From CAYTAP01 sp964435775 (GTDB taxonomy: Bacteria; Planctomycetota; Phycisphaerae; Tepidisphaerales; Tepidisphaeraceae): a DNA stretch of 21,574 nt. Each line of letters starts with the position of its first letter. Position 1 is the stretch's first letter. Below, one piece after another: positions 8,540 through 16,370 of the stretch. Below the pieces are notes generated by a model. It did no database searches, was not told where the DNA came from, and worked only from the letters and a program-made list of their open reading frames with translations. The translations under genes and the position numbers were made by a program. The stretch spans positions 1 to 21,574 of the forward strand of contig CAYTAP010000072.1 of the NCBI GenBank assembly GCA_964435775.1, in the 5' to 3' direction.

Positions 8540-8577
8540 AAAACGGGGCCTCCCGCCCAGCCGTCAGGCCCCGTCTC
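8540..8577 (-). terminator. Intrinsic terminator after the discoidin-like PEP-CTERM gene
   Basis: On the minus strand a 9-bp perfect stem, ACGGGGCCT (8574-8566) with AGGCCCCGT (8551-8543), has a 14-nt loop and is followed by a short T run (TTTTC). It lies 34 nt after the stop at 8608 and would separate this gene from the downstream esterase gene. Confidence 0.75.
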
Positions 8578-8607
8578 GTTGCCGAAGATCCTCGACGCCA
8601 AAGGTGT

Positions 8608-9352
8608 TCAGCGCCGGCGGCGATGCAACAGACCCATCAAACCGATCCCGATCAGCCCCATGGACGCCGGTTCCGGCACAGGCGCGGCATCGAGTTCAAC
8701 CACGCGAATCCCGTTGGGGTTTGCCCACGGATCGGTCATCAACTCAACGCGGTAATACTGATACGTCGCCGGCGCGGCGAAGGTGTCGCTGACCGTGATC
8801 GCACTGGAGCCATATAAGGATTCGTAGTTGCTGTCCGGCTTCGGGTCCGGGAGGCTGGTGAAATCCAATATGGGATTGATCTGCACGGCCGATAGAGCGA
8901 CACCATAGGTGACGCCACCGTCATTGCTGGCATACAGGCGGACATACGTTGCTTCACGATGTCCCGCGCCACCTGCGCCGGAGTCGCCCTGGAGGTACAG
9001 GTTGTATCCACCGATCGTCACCGGGGCGGCCGTGTGAAAGTTGACGAAGATGGGGTTGGTCTGCGTCTTGGCGGTGGTGTCAACGGCACCAGTGTTGTCA
9101 TTGAAGATTGTGTTGGCCAGGTTCGCCGCCGGACGATGCGCCGAACATATTGTCGGCTACGGCATTCACAACAACCGCATAGCTGCTATCCACGGTCGCG
9201 CCATTGAACGCATCGGTCGGATCCGGGTTCGCGTTACCGATCGCCGCGCCGCTGGTTGCCGAAATGATCGGTGCCGCCGACGCCACGGACCCCATGCACC
9301 CGATCAACCCCGCCGCCACAACCGCGCACGGATAGTACAAGCTGGGACGCAT
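8608..9352 (-). pseudogene. PEP-CTERM protein with discoidin-like (galactose-binding fold) domain, interrupted by a +1 frameshift
   Basis: The gene starts at ATG 9352 behind a good GGAGG site with a signal peptide (MRPSLYYPCAVVAAGLIGCM, cleaved near ASA-AP). The frame runs through ADNMFGASSGGE and then stops at a TGA. The adjacent frame carries straight on with NLANTIFNDNTGAVD, through YNLYLQGDSG, TYVRLYASNDGG and YQYYRVELM. It ends in VPEPASMGLIGIGLMGLLHRRRR. One extra base near 9121-9130 (GGCGGCGAAC on the coding strand) explains the break; removing one G restores a single protein of about 247 residues. The body resembles F5/8-type or discoidin carbohydrate-binding domains, suggesting a surface binding protein. 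The shift could be an assembly error, a real mutation or, less likely, recoding. Confidence 0.75.
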
Positions 9353-9508
9353 CACGCTACCTCCAGAAAAAGGGACATTGATCCACCGGCGAAGCGGACC
9401 ATCCGATTTCGCCGCGGATAAGTGTGTGAGCAATAAGGCTCCTCATGTGACAAATGACATGCGACAAATATTTCCAAGCACTTGACGCACGAAGATGAGT
9501 ACGAGTTG

Positions 9509-9537
9509 ATGATATACCAATGTGGTACCCAATGCAA
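9509..9537 (-). promoter_or_regulatory. Promoter upstream of the discoidin-like PEP-CTERM gene
   Basis: On the minus strand TTGCAT (9537-9532), 17 nt and TATCAT (9514-9509) form a plausible sigma-70 promoter, with operator copy B filling the spacer. The start point would be near 9502, which leaves a long leader of about 150 nt before ATG 9352. Confidence 0.5.
9514..9528. promoter_or_regulatory. Operator-like inverted repeat B
   Basis: ATACCA-ATG-TGGTAC: arms TACCA and TGGTA pair perfectly around a 3-bp centre. It is one of the two best copies of the locus motif. It lies between the -35 and -10 of the minus-strand promoter. Confidence 0.6.
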
Positions 9538-9647
9538 GAAAAAATTACCGAAAGTGAATAAAGTTGAAGTGCGTGCCCCCACTTGAGCTTATTCTGAGCA
9601 AACGCACTTGACCTTCGTCCGCATGTGTCGGACGCGAAGCCATTCGG

Positions 9648-10775
9648 CTAGAAGGCTGGGGTGCGGACCGCATCGGTTCCCTTGTCGATGCGTGAAGGCT
9701 CTTTCAGCACTGGCTCGCGGGGCAGCGTATGCAGGTCCTGGACGGTCGATTCCCCTATGAACAAATCCACCTCCTGTGGCTGGACGAGCAGCGAACCCAC
9801 CCAATCGCCGTGTATCATCCATTCCATCACCACGCGGATGTACGGCCGAAGATCCTGCATCTCCAGGCAGGTGACGCTGGGAACCAGATACTCGGCCATC
9901 CCTTCGCTGTTGACGGTGCAGATCGCGACATCGCGCCCCACCTTGTAATTGCAGTCGTGAAATGCGCGCATCGCGCCGACCGCCGCCGCCATGGTCGTGC
10001 AGAACAGCCCGGTGGCGGTGAAGCGACCTTCCTTCAAGAGGCGCATCATGGTCCGATACGAGTTCATCGGCGAACCGTTGGGATCGTGAATGAGCTGGCC
10101 TTGGATGCCATGCGCCATCCGCCAGAGCTGCCATTGTTCAATCCGCTGCTCCATGGTGTTCAAGGGGGAGAACTCGGTGTTGAGGCAGTCGACGCTGCGA
10201 TGGCCCTTGGCCTTCAGATGATCCAGCAGCTTCTGCACGAAGACCGGCGGGAACAGTCGCACACAGCGGACGCCCAGATGCGACATGTCCACCCCGAACA
10301 CCACGGCCGGGGTCGCCCCGTCGCGCAGCCTGTCAATGAGCCACTGCGGCATCGGTTCGGGACGCGGGTAGAGAAACACCGCGTCGAATCCGTCAAACAC
10401 ATCGAGGATCTGCGCATCATCCCAGTGCAGGTACAGGATCGGCCGAACGCGCGCCCCCATTTCCTCCGCGACCTGGTCGAGGGCGATACGGGTTCGTTGG
10501 ATTTCCGCCGATTGTGTTGTAGGCGCCAGGTATGCCAGTTGAAATGGCGCGGTGCGGTCGCGCCCGCCGGTTGCGCGATTGACCGCCAGCCGACCGTTCG
10601 ACTGCCGCACGAGCAGACCATTGTCAATCAAGTGCTGCACGGCGCGCCTCGCCGTCTTGCGGCTGGCGTCCACCTCCAGCGCCAATTCCCGCTCCGGCGG
10701 AATGTCCTTCATCGCGTAATCGCCGTGAATGATGCGTTTCTTGAGCAGATCCGCGATTGCCGTGTATTTGGCCAT
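9648..10775 (-). CDS. GntR-family transcriptional regulator with LacI/AraR-like ligand-binding domain
   Basis: The protein has 375 residues. Residues 1-67 are a GntR winged helix-turn-helix (YTAIADLLKKRI, IPPERELALEVDASRKTARRAVQHLIDNGLLV). Residues about 75-360 resemble the periplasmic-binding-protein-like sensor of LacI and AraR (FQLAYLAPTTQSAEIQRT, DGFDAVFLYPRPEP, ATGLFCTTMAAAVGAMRAF, RDVAICTVNSEG). Such chimeras, like AraR of Bacillus subtilis, usually repress sugar genes until a sugar binds. There is no clear Shine-Dalgarno before ATG 10775. The promoter places the transcription start only about 2 nt upstream, so the message may be leaderless. An operator-like repeat between -35 and -10 suggests self-repression. 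It lies divergent to the fucosidase operon, which fits a local regulator; fucose or a fucoside is the guessed effector. Confidence 0.9.
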   Translation of the reverse strand: MAKYTAIADLLKKRIIHGDYAMKDIPPERELALEVDASRKTARRAVQHLIDNGLLVRQSNGRLAVNRATGGRDRTAPFQLAYLAPTTQSAEIQRTRIALDQVAEEMGARVRPILYLHWDDAQILDVFDGFDAVFLYPRPEPMPQWLIDRLRDGATPAVVFGVDMSHLGVRCVRLFPPVFVQKLLDHLKAKGHRSVDCLNTEFSPLNTMEQRIEQWQLWRMAHGIQGQLIHDPNGSPMNSYRTMMRLLKEGRFTATGLFCTTMAAAVGAMRAFHDCNYKVGRDVAICTVNSEGMAEYLVPSVTCLEMQDLRPYIRVVMEWMIHGDWVGSLLVQPQEVDLFIGESTVQDLHTLPREPVLKEPSRIDKGTDAVRTPAF

Positions 10776-10783
10776 GGTGATAA

Positions 10784-10813
10784 ACTATACATTAGACCAT
10801 TTTGGTTCCTCAA
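10784..10813 (-). promoter_or_regulatory. Promoter of the GntR regulator gene (TTGAGG-18-TATAGT)
   Basis: On the minus strand TTGAGG (10813-10808), 18 nt and TATAGT (10789-10784). The predicted start near 10777 is almost at the ATG (10775), so the message would be near-leaderless. The spacer contains operator copy C. Confidence 0.65.
10794..10808. promoter_or_regulatory. Operator-like inverted repeat C (regulator autocontrol site)
   Basis: AGACCA-TTT-TGGTTC: ACCA and TGGT pair perfectly around TTT, while the outer bases deviate from the consensus. It sits between -35 and -10 of the regulator's own promoter. Confidence 0.5.
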
Positions 10814-10857
10814 GCACTATTTTATAAAGGGCCGACTTTTATTGGATGCCCTCCCAT

Positions 10858-10911
10858 GTGGTGCGTAAATGTGACGCCGCACCACCAAATAATATTACGA
10901 CACCAAATAAT
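10858..10911. repeat. Palindrome and direct repeats between the regulator and fucosidase genes
   Basis: GTGGTGCG (10858-10865) and CGCACCAC (10878-10885) form an 8-bp perfect inverted repeat with a 12-nt centre. CACCAAATAAT occurs twice, at 10883-10893 and 10901-10911, spaced 18 bp apart. These could be an activator site for the fucosidase operon, but no known motif is recognised. Confidence 0.45.
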
Positions 10912-10929
10912 TCCCTTAATATGGACATA

Positions 10930-10945
10930 GGAACAGTTTTGGTAT
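10930..10945. promoter_or_regulatory. Operator-like repeat D upstream of the fucosidase operon
   Basis: GGAACA-GTTT-TGGTAT: a perfect right half with a degenerate left half and one extra spacer base. It closely resembles copy A1, which also has GGAACA before TTTTGGTAT. It lies about 70 nt upstream of the fucosidase start. No convincing -35/-10 pair was found here. Confidence 0.45.
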
Positions 10946-11012
10946 ACGTTATATGCGGGAAGTACATGATGGTTGAGTTGGCTTGACCAGCAGAATCGTC
11001 AGGAGCAATGGC

Positions 11013-12308
11013 ATGTTTCACCCCGCGCGCACATCCGGTAATACCGATTGGTTCGTTCACGATCGTTTCGGAATGTTCATTCACTGGGGGCTCTACAGCC
11101 TGGCGGCCCGTCACGAGTGGTTGAAAAACCGCGAGGAACTCACCGATGCGGCCTACCAGAAATACTTCGAGCAGTTCGACCCCACCCATTTCGATCCGGC
11201 CGCGTGGGCGCGGTCGGCGCGTGAAGCGGGGATGAAATATTTCGTCATCACAACCAAGCATCACGAGGGCTTTTGCCTGTGGGACAGCAAGTTCACCGAT
11301 TACAAGTCAACCAATACCCCGGCCGGGAAGGACTTGATCCGTCCGATGGTTGATGCCTTCCGCGCCGAAGGACTCCGTGTCGGGCTCTACTATTCCCTGA
11401 TTGACTGGCATCATCCCGATTTCACGATCGACGTGCTTCATCCCCAGCGCAACGATCCCCGGGCGCTGGAACTGAACGCGCAAAAGCAATTCCCGCGATA
11501 TGTGGAATATCTCCACAACCAGGTCCGCGAGCTCCTGACCGAGTTCGCTCCGGTGGACATCCTCTGGTTCGACTATTCCTACCCCGAAGCAAAGGAAGGG
11601 AAGCTCGGCGGCAAGGGGCGCGACGACTGGCAGGCCGACAAGCTGCTCAAGATGATCCGCCAGATCGCGCCGAAGGTTATTCTCAACAACCGGCTCGATC
11701 TTGATCCCGAACAGGCCGATGTCCACACTCCCGAGCAGTTTCAGCCGCCGCGCTGGCTGCACGTCAACAACAAGCCCGTCGTCTGGGAAGCCAACCACAC
11801 CTTCAGCGGTTCATGGGGATATCACCGCGATGAGGCCACATGGAAGAGCCCCGGGCAGTTGATTCAGCTTCTGATCAACACCGTCTCATTGGGGGGCAAC
11901 CTGCTCATGAATGTCGGTCCGACGGCGCTGGGCACATTCGATCATCGCGCCACGGATGCCCTGGGCGTCTATCGCGACTGGATGGCGCTGCACGCGCCGT
12001 CCATTTATGGCTGCACGCAGAGCGAGTTTGCCGCGCCCCAGGATTGCCGGCTGACGCAAAACGGTCGAAAGCTCTATCTGCACATCTTCAACTGGCCGTT
12101 CCGATATCTTTATTGTCCCGGACTGGCCGGGAAGATTCGCTATGCGCAGTTGATGAACGACGCCAGCGAGGTGCATTTCACCGCGAGCCGCGATTTGAAA
12201 ATTCATCTTGGGTTGAAGGAGTCGCTGCCGCCGGATTCCGTGTTGTTTGAGCTTCCGGTCAAAAAGCCCGACGTTGTTGTGCCCGTCATTGAGATCGACC
12301 TGTTCTAG
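11013..12308 (+). CDS. Alpha-L-fucosidase, glycoside hydrolase family GH29
   Basis: This 431-residue enzyme should release L-fucose from fucosides. The ATG at 11013 has AGGAG (11001-11005) 7 nt before it, and the protein then begins MFHPARTSGNTDWF; the TTG at 10983 lacks such a site. GH29 landmarks are HDRFGMFIHWGLYSL (residues 16-30), KYFVITTKHHEGFCLWDS (75-92) and VDILWFDYSY, where D187 is the expected nucleophile. E259 in VVWEANHTF is a candidate acid/base, but less certain. No signal peptide is present, so the enzyme is probably cytoplasmic and acts on imported oligosaccharides, unlike many secreted fucosidases. It heads a five-gene operon with spacings of 22, -10, -20 and 26 nt. Confidence 0.93.
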   Translation: MFHPARTSGNTDWFVHDRFGMFIHWGLYSLAARHEWLKNREELTDAAYQKYFEQFDPTHFDPAAWARSAREAGMKYFVITTKHHEGFCLWDSKFTDYKSTNTPAGKDLIRPMVDAFRAEGLRVGLYYSLIDWHHPDFTIDVLHPQRNDPRALELNAQKQFPRYVEYLHNQVRELLTEFAPVDILWFDYSYPEAKEGKLGGKGRDDWQADKLLKMIRQIAPKVILNNRLDLDPEQADVHTPEQFQPPRWLHVNNKPVVWEANHTFSGSWGYHRDEATWKSPGQLIQLLINTVSLGGNLLMNVGPTALGTFDHRATDALGVYRDWMALHAPSIYGCTQSEFAAPQDCRLTQNGRKLYLHIFNWPFRYLYCPGLAGKIRYAQLMNDASEVHFTASRDLKIHLGLKESLPPDSVLFELPVKKPDVVVPVIEIDLF

Positions 12309-12330
12309 ATCACACGCAGGGACAGTTCGC

Positions 12331-13203
12331 ATGAGCCTGGAGACCAACCCACCCCCGCCGCCTCCGATCACCGATGCGCATGTGCATCTGTGGGACTTGC
12401 AGCGCCTCCACATGCCGTGGATCGGGCCGCCGCTCAATCGCAACTTCCTCATCGGCGATTACATGCGGGCCGCCGCGGGGTTGAACGTCACACACGGCGT
12501 TTATGTTGAAGTCGGCGTGGGCGCGTCGCAGCGCTATGACGAGACCGAAATCGTGGTGGAGATTTGCCAACGGTCCGACAATCCGCTTGCGGGATTGATC
12601 ATGGGAGGGAACGTCGGCTACGGCGATTTCCACCGATACCTTGCCGGCTCGCAGCCGGGCAAATGGATCAAGGGCGTCCGGCAGGGCATTCCGGAGGAGC
12701 TCAAGCCAACCAGCGCGTTTGTCCGGGGCGTTCGCCAGGTCGGCGCGCTGGGGCTGGTGTTTGAATTAAATGGCGACATCTCCCGCAGCGCCCGCCTTGT
12801 GGAATTGTGCCCGGAAACACGATTTGTCGTCGATCATTATGGCGGGATGACCTTCGAGATGCTGCGCGACGCCGGCGCGGTGGATGATTGGAAGCGGGAC
12901 ATCGATCGCATCAGCCGCAATGAACGGGTCGCGTGCAAACTGTCAGGAATCATCTCCACCGCTCCCGCCGACCAATGGAAGGCGGAGGATTTCGCGGGTG
13001 CGACCCGGCATCTCATTGATGCCTTCGGTCCCAGCCGGTTGATGTTCGCAAGCGATTGGCCGATCTGCACGCTCGGCGGCTCCATGTCGCAATGGGTCGC
13101 TGGTCTGCGGCGATTGCTCGCTCATCTGCCCGAGGCCGATCAATCGGCCATTTTTCATGACACCGCCATCGAATGGTATGGACTGGAGCCATCATGCAAG
13201 TGA
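12331..13203 (+). CDS. Amidohydrolase family 2 (COG3618) protein, probable sugar lactonase such as L-fuconolactonase
   Basis: The protein has 290 residues, starting at ATG 12331 behind CAGGGA; an earlier in-frame ATG at 12247 lies inside the fucosidase gene and has no supporting site. The COG3618 motifs are DAHVHLWD (residues 15-22, with H17 and H19 on the first strand), a VVDHYGG segment (D168, H169) and FASDWP (239-244, D242). Characterised members open lactone rings, for example L-fucono-1,5-lactone, L-rhamnono-lactone and 2-pyrone-4,6-dicarboxylate. Its place between an alpha-L-fucosidase and an aldo-keto reductase makes L-fuconolactone the favoured substrate, an inference from context. 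It overlaps the next gene by 10 nt. Confidence 0.85.
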   Translation: MSLETNPPPPPPITDAHVHLWDLQRLHMPWIGPPLNRNFLIGDYMRAAAGLNVTHGVYVEVGVGASQRYDETEIVVEICQRSDNPLAGLIMGGNVGYGDFHRYLAGSQPGKWIKGVRQGIPEELKPTSAFVRGVRQVGALGLVFELNGDISRSARLVELCPETRFVVDHYGGMTFEMLRDAGAVDDWKRDIDRISRNERVACKLSGIISTAPADQWKAEDFAGATRHLIDAFGPSRLMFASDWPICTLGGSMSQWVAGLRRLLAHLPEADQSAIFHDTAIEWYGLEPSCK

Positions 13204-14198
13204 CAGTTGATAGTATTCCACCCACAGCGCCGGGTGGCACGGCGAGGCCCATTGAACCTGGCACGCCCGCGCCGGAAAACGCGCGATCCAAGACGATCGA
13301 GCGGCGGCGTCAGGGACGCCTCGGGCGATCGATCTCCGCGCTGGGTCTCGGTGGCGCCGGGCTGCATGCCTCCTGTGGCATTTTGAACACCGACGCCACA
13401 GCCATCGCCACCGTGCATGCCGCGGTCGATGCCGGCATCAATTATTTTGACACCTCCCCCGGCTACGGCGAAAGCGAACGCCGGCTCGGCCTGGCGCTGC
13501 GGGGATATCCGCGTGAACAACTGGTCATCGCCACCAAGGCCGGCACCGGCGCCCCCATCCGAAACTACTCCAGGGACTTTGCACTCCGCAGCGTTGAAAC
13601 TTCATTGCAACGGTTGGGAACCGACTATCTCGACCTCGTGCAGATTCACGATCCCGATTCCTACGAGGATGCGTTCAGTCCCGATGGCATTCTCGGCGCG
13701 CTGGTGAGTCTCAAGGAACAGGGCGTCATTCGCGGCATCGGCATCGGCGTGCGAAGCCACGAGCTGCTTTTGCACGCGATCCGCGACGGCGCGTTCGACA
13801 GCATCCTGACCTACGCTGATTTCAACATTCTCTATCAGTCCGCGAGGGACAATTTGTTTCAGCCGGCGCGCGATCATGATGTGGCCGTGGTCCTTGGCAG
13901 CCCGCTTTTCTTTGGATATCTCTCCGATGAGCCGTGGGAACAGGTCATCCGCGGTCGGCGCACCGACGGCACCAGCGACGAGGAGAAGTGGGTGCTCCGC
14001 GCCCGTCACTGGGCCGAGTCGCACCAGCTCAGCAAGGTCCATCTGTCGCTGCAATACTGCCTGCGCGAGCCACGGATCAGCACGGTCTTGACGGGGGCTT
14101 CCACGCCCCAGCAGGTGCGCCAGAGCATCGCGGCGGCCACCACTCCACTGCCGGATTGGGTCTGGACGGCGCTGGCGGATGAGTTGGATGTCCGGTAA
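13194..14198 (+). CDS. Aldo-keto reductase, probable L-fucose / D-threo-aldose 1-dehydrogenase
   Basis: The protein has 334 residues. The ATG at 13194 is chosen because GGAG sits 5 nt before it; one at 13173 would overlap more and lacks a site. After an unusual low-complexity N-terminal extension of about 40 residues, the TIM barrel carries the full catalytic tetrad: D86 and Y91 in FDTSPGYGESERRLG, K115 in IATKAG and H152 in LVQIHDPD. The SERRLG motif and the fold resemble D-threo-aldose 1-dehydrogenases, which oxidise L-fucose to its lactone with NAD(P). Translation is probably coupled to the lactonase upstream. The substrate assignment rests on context. Confidence 0.85.
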   Translation: MQVTVDSIPPTAPGGTARPIEPGTPAPENARSKTIERRRQGRLGRSISALGLGGAGLHASCGILNTDATAIATVHAAVDAGINYFDTSPGYGESERRLGLALRGYPREQLVIATKAGTGAPIRNYSRDFALRSVETSLQRLGTDYLDLVQIHDPDSYEDAFSPDGILGALVSLKEQGVIRGIGIGVRSHELLLHAIRDGAFDSILTYADFNILYQSARDNLFQPARDHDVAVVLGSPLFFGYLSDEPWEQVIRGRRTDGTSDEEKWVLRARHWAESHQLSKVHLSLQYCLREPRISTVLTGASTPQQVRQSIAAATTPLPDWVWTALADELDVR

Positions 14199-15060
14199 AC
14201 GACTCATGCCCATCGGTTGCGACCAATCCGCAAAGATGAACGTCGGCTGGGCGGTCAGCATGCGCCACGGCATCGACTGGATCGCGAGAACCGCCGCCGA
14301 TGCCGGATTGCATTCGCTGCAAATCTCCCGTCTGCCGGAAATGGACACCAGCGACGGTGTGCGGACGATTCTAGCCGCCGCCCAATCCATCGACGCCGAT
14401 CTGGTCGCCGTCACCTTTGGTTTCGCCAATGAGGATTGGAGCGACATTCCCTCCATCTTCCGAACCTGTGGCCTGGTCCCACCGGAACACCGCGCCCAGC
14501 GCCTGGAGGCCCTCCATCGCACCGCGGCATTCGCCCATCGACTTGGCGTGCGCCATCTGAGCGGCCACCTCGGGCGCATCCCCGAACAGGAGGATGACCT
14601 TGAAGGTCTCCGCGAGGATGTGCGCCAGGTGTGTGAGGCTTTCGCGGATCACGATCAACTGCTCCTCCTTGAAACCGGTCAGGAATCGGCGGCGCAACTG
14701 GCCGACTTCATCACGCGCGTCGGCCATCCCAATCTTCGCGTCAATTTCGATCCGGCCAACTTCATCCTGTACTCCCAGGATGAGCCGATGAACGCCTGGC
14801 GCATCCTTCGCCCGTGGGTCAGCGCGATCCATTGCAAGGATGCCAATCCGCCGACCGATCCCCGCCATCTCGGCGCGGAAGTGCCTCTTGGGACGGGTTC
14901 CGTGGATTTCACCAACTGGCTTGCCCATGTGCTGGCCTGCGGTTACACCGGCCCGCTCATCATCGAAACCGGCGTGAAGGGCGAACAGCTTCCGCACGAT
15001 CTGCTCTGCGCCCGATTGCTCATCGAGCGGATCGCGCGCGGACCGGCGGCGCGGGCTTGA
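14179..15060 (+). CDS. Sugar phosphate isomerase/epimerase (xylose isomerase-like TIM barrel)
   Basis: The protein has up to 293 residues and overlaps the aldo-keto reductase gene by 20 nt. Starts at 14179, 14188 and 14206 are all possible because no strong ribosome site separates them. In contrast to the TIM-barrel protein at 6146, it keeps the standard acidic metal ligands: E in LLLLETGQES, D in RVNFDPANFILY, H and KD in AIHCKDANP, and E in LIIETGVKG. It is therefore probably a metal-dependent isomerase or epimerase, or a lyase acting on an oxidised sugar. It sits next to a Gfo/Idh/MocA gene, repeating the pairing seen in the first operon. Substrate unknown. Confidence 0.83.
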   Translation: MSWMSGKRLMPIGCDQSAKMNVGWAVSMRHGIDWIARTAADAGLHSLQISRLPEMDTSDGVRTILAAAQSIDADLVAVTFGFANEDWSDIPSIFRTCGLVPPEHRAQRLEALHRTAAFAHRLGVRHLSGHLGRIPEQEDDLEGLREDVRQVCEAFADHDQLLLLETGQESAAQLADFITRVGHPNLRVNFDPANFILYSQDEPMNAWRILRPWVSAIHCKDANPPTDPRHLGAEVPLGTGSVDFTNWLAHVLACGYTGPLIIETGVKGEQLPHDLLCARLLIERIARGPAARA

Positions 15061-15086
15061 TCCGCCGTCATTTTCAGGAGTCTGTC

Positions 15087-16115
15087 ATGATTCGCGTCGC
15101 ATTGATCGGGGCCGGTGGTATGGGGCGTGTGCATCTTCGCTGTTACCGCAACAACCCCGCCGCGAAATTGGTCGCCTTGTGCGATGTCGCGGCCGACAAG
15201 CTGCGGCGGGATCGTTCAATCCCCTTGCGCAAGGACCCCGCCAACCCCGATCCCCTCGATCTCACCGGTGTCGGCATTCATGACCATTACGAGCAAGTCA
15301 TCGCGCGCGATGATGTGGACCTGATCGACATCTGCCTCCCCAGCCCGCTGCATGCGCCGGTCGCCATCGCCGCCCTGCGCGCCGGCAAGCATGTCTTTTG
15401 TGAAAAGCCGATGGCGATGACCGTGGCGGAGTGCGACGCCATGCGTCAGGCGCAGCGCGACTCCGGCAAGCAGCTCGTCATCGGCCACAGCCTGCGCTAC
15501 ATGCCCCAATATGTCGTTGCGCAGCGGATCATCTCCTCCGGACAACTGGGCGCGCCCCACTACGCGCGGTTTGACCGTTCCGGAGGCCTGCCCACCGGGA
15601 ACTATCAAAACTGGCTGACCAACGCCCGTGAAAGCGGTGGCGTCGTCCTTGATCTTCATGTGCATGACATTGACATCGCGCACTGGTGGTTTGGCGCCGA
15701 TCGGATCATCCGCGCCGCCGGTGTCCGCAGGCGGATGCTCCCCGTTCAAGTGGACACCGATTGGATTTACCCCGACGGCCTGCTCGTTCACCTTCATGCC
15801 GGGTGGGATGTCAGCTCCGCCACGCCGTTTCGGTTTGCGTTTCAGGTCATCATGGAACATGGCAGCGTCGCATACGATTCATCCATCGACAATGGCTCGA
15901 TCCGTCAATATCACGAGAGCAAGCCACCCATCGACATTCCGTACGACGACGCAAGCCCGAATCAGCTTCAGATCGATGACATCCTCGCGGCGCTGGAGGA
16001 ATCCCGCCCGCCGCTTCAAGGCCGAAGCGAAGATGGCGCCGCCGCCATCGCCGGCGCCATTGCATCCCTGGAGGAGATCGACAAGACGTTTGCCCGGACG
16101 CATGCGGCCGGTTGA
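15087..16115 (+). CDS. Gfo/Idh/MocA family oxidoreductase
   Basis: The protein has 342 residues. The ATG at 15087 follows CAGGAG (15075-15080) by 6 nt, and MIRVALIGAGGMGRVH begins directly with the Rossmann loop. E106-K107-P108 is the EKP motif with the catalytic lysine, and ESGGVVLDLHVHDIDIAHW is the conserved D-x-x-x-H-type region of the substrate domain. This group oxidises sugars, cyclitols or sugar acids with NAD(P). It is the last gene of the fucosidase operon, 26 nt after the isomerase. It is a distant relative of the 4916-6030 protein rather than a recent copy. Oxidation to a keto-sugar handed to the neighbouring TIM-barrel enzyme is a reasonable guess. Confidence 0.88.
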   Translation: MIRVALIGAGGMGRVHLRCYRNNPAAKLVALCDVAADKLRRDRSIPLRKDPANPDPLDLTGVGIHDHYEQVIARDDVDLIDICLPSPLHAPVAIAALRAGKHVFCEKPMAMTVAECDAMRQAQRDSGKQLVIGHSLRYMPQYVVAQRIISSGQLGAPHYARFDRSGGLPTGNYQNWLTNARESGGVVLDLHVHDIDIAHWWFGADRIIRAAGVRRRMLPVQVDTDWIYPDGLLVHLHAGWDVSSATPFRFAFQVIMEHGSVAYDSSIDNGSIRQYHESKPPIDIPYDDASPNQLQIDDILAALEESRPPLQGRSEDGAAAIAGAIASLEEIDKTFARTHAAG

Positions 16116-16155
16116 ACCTGACGCGGCATTACGTTCCCAAAATCGTCTCTTGTCA

Positions 16156-16357
16156 CGCGACTACCCGTTTTGAAAAGGAGGCGATTTTAATCGCAAATCT
16201 CCCTCCCCCGGTACTCCGGGGGAGGGCTGGGGAGGGGGCCTTGTGCCCATTTTGAGCGAAAAACCCCCACCCTAACCCTCCCCCGGAGTACCGGGGGAGG
16301 GGATAAGAGGAGCTTTTTCCAATGAAAGTAACAGCTGATTCAAAACGAGTAGTCGCG
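16156..16357. mobile_element. MITE-like nested inverted-repeat element (about 202 bp)
   Basis: Outer 19-bp inverted repeats (16156-16174 and 16339-16357, both beginning CGCGACTAC when read inward) match at 18 of 19 positions. Inside lie two 38-nt arms (16201-16238 and 16264-16301), of which 35 positions pair. Each arm contains its own 11-bp hairpin, CCCTCCCCCGG with CCGGGGGAGGG around a 4-nt loop. A small palindrome, GCGATT-TT-AATCGC, is at 16181-16194. No coding sequence is credible. It fills much of the space between the fucosidase operon and the next promoter and might also end transcription. A clear target duplication was not found. Confidence 0.65.
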
Positions 16358-16370
16358 TCTCGCTTGTCTA

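Noticed and set aside
9729..10868. A 379-codon plus-strand open frame opposite the regulator
   Set aside because: The minus strand encodes a clear GntR protein; the plus frame is His- and Arg-rich with no motif.
16151..16370. Target-site duplication around the MITE-like element (TCTCTTGTC against TCTCGCTTGTC)
   Set aside because: The flanks match only with a 2-base insertion, too weak to call a duplication.
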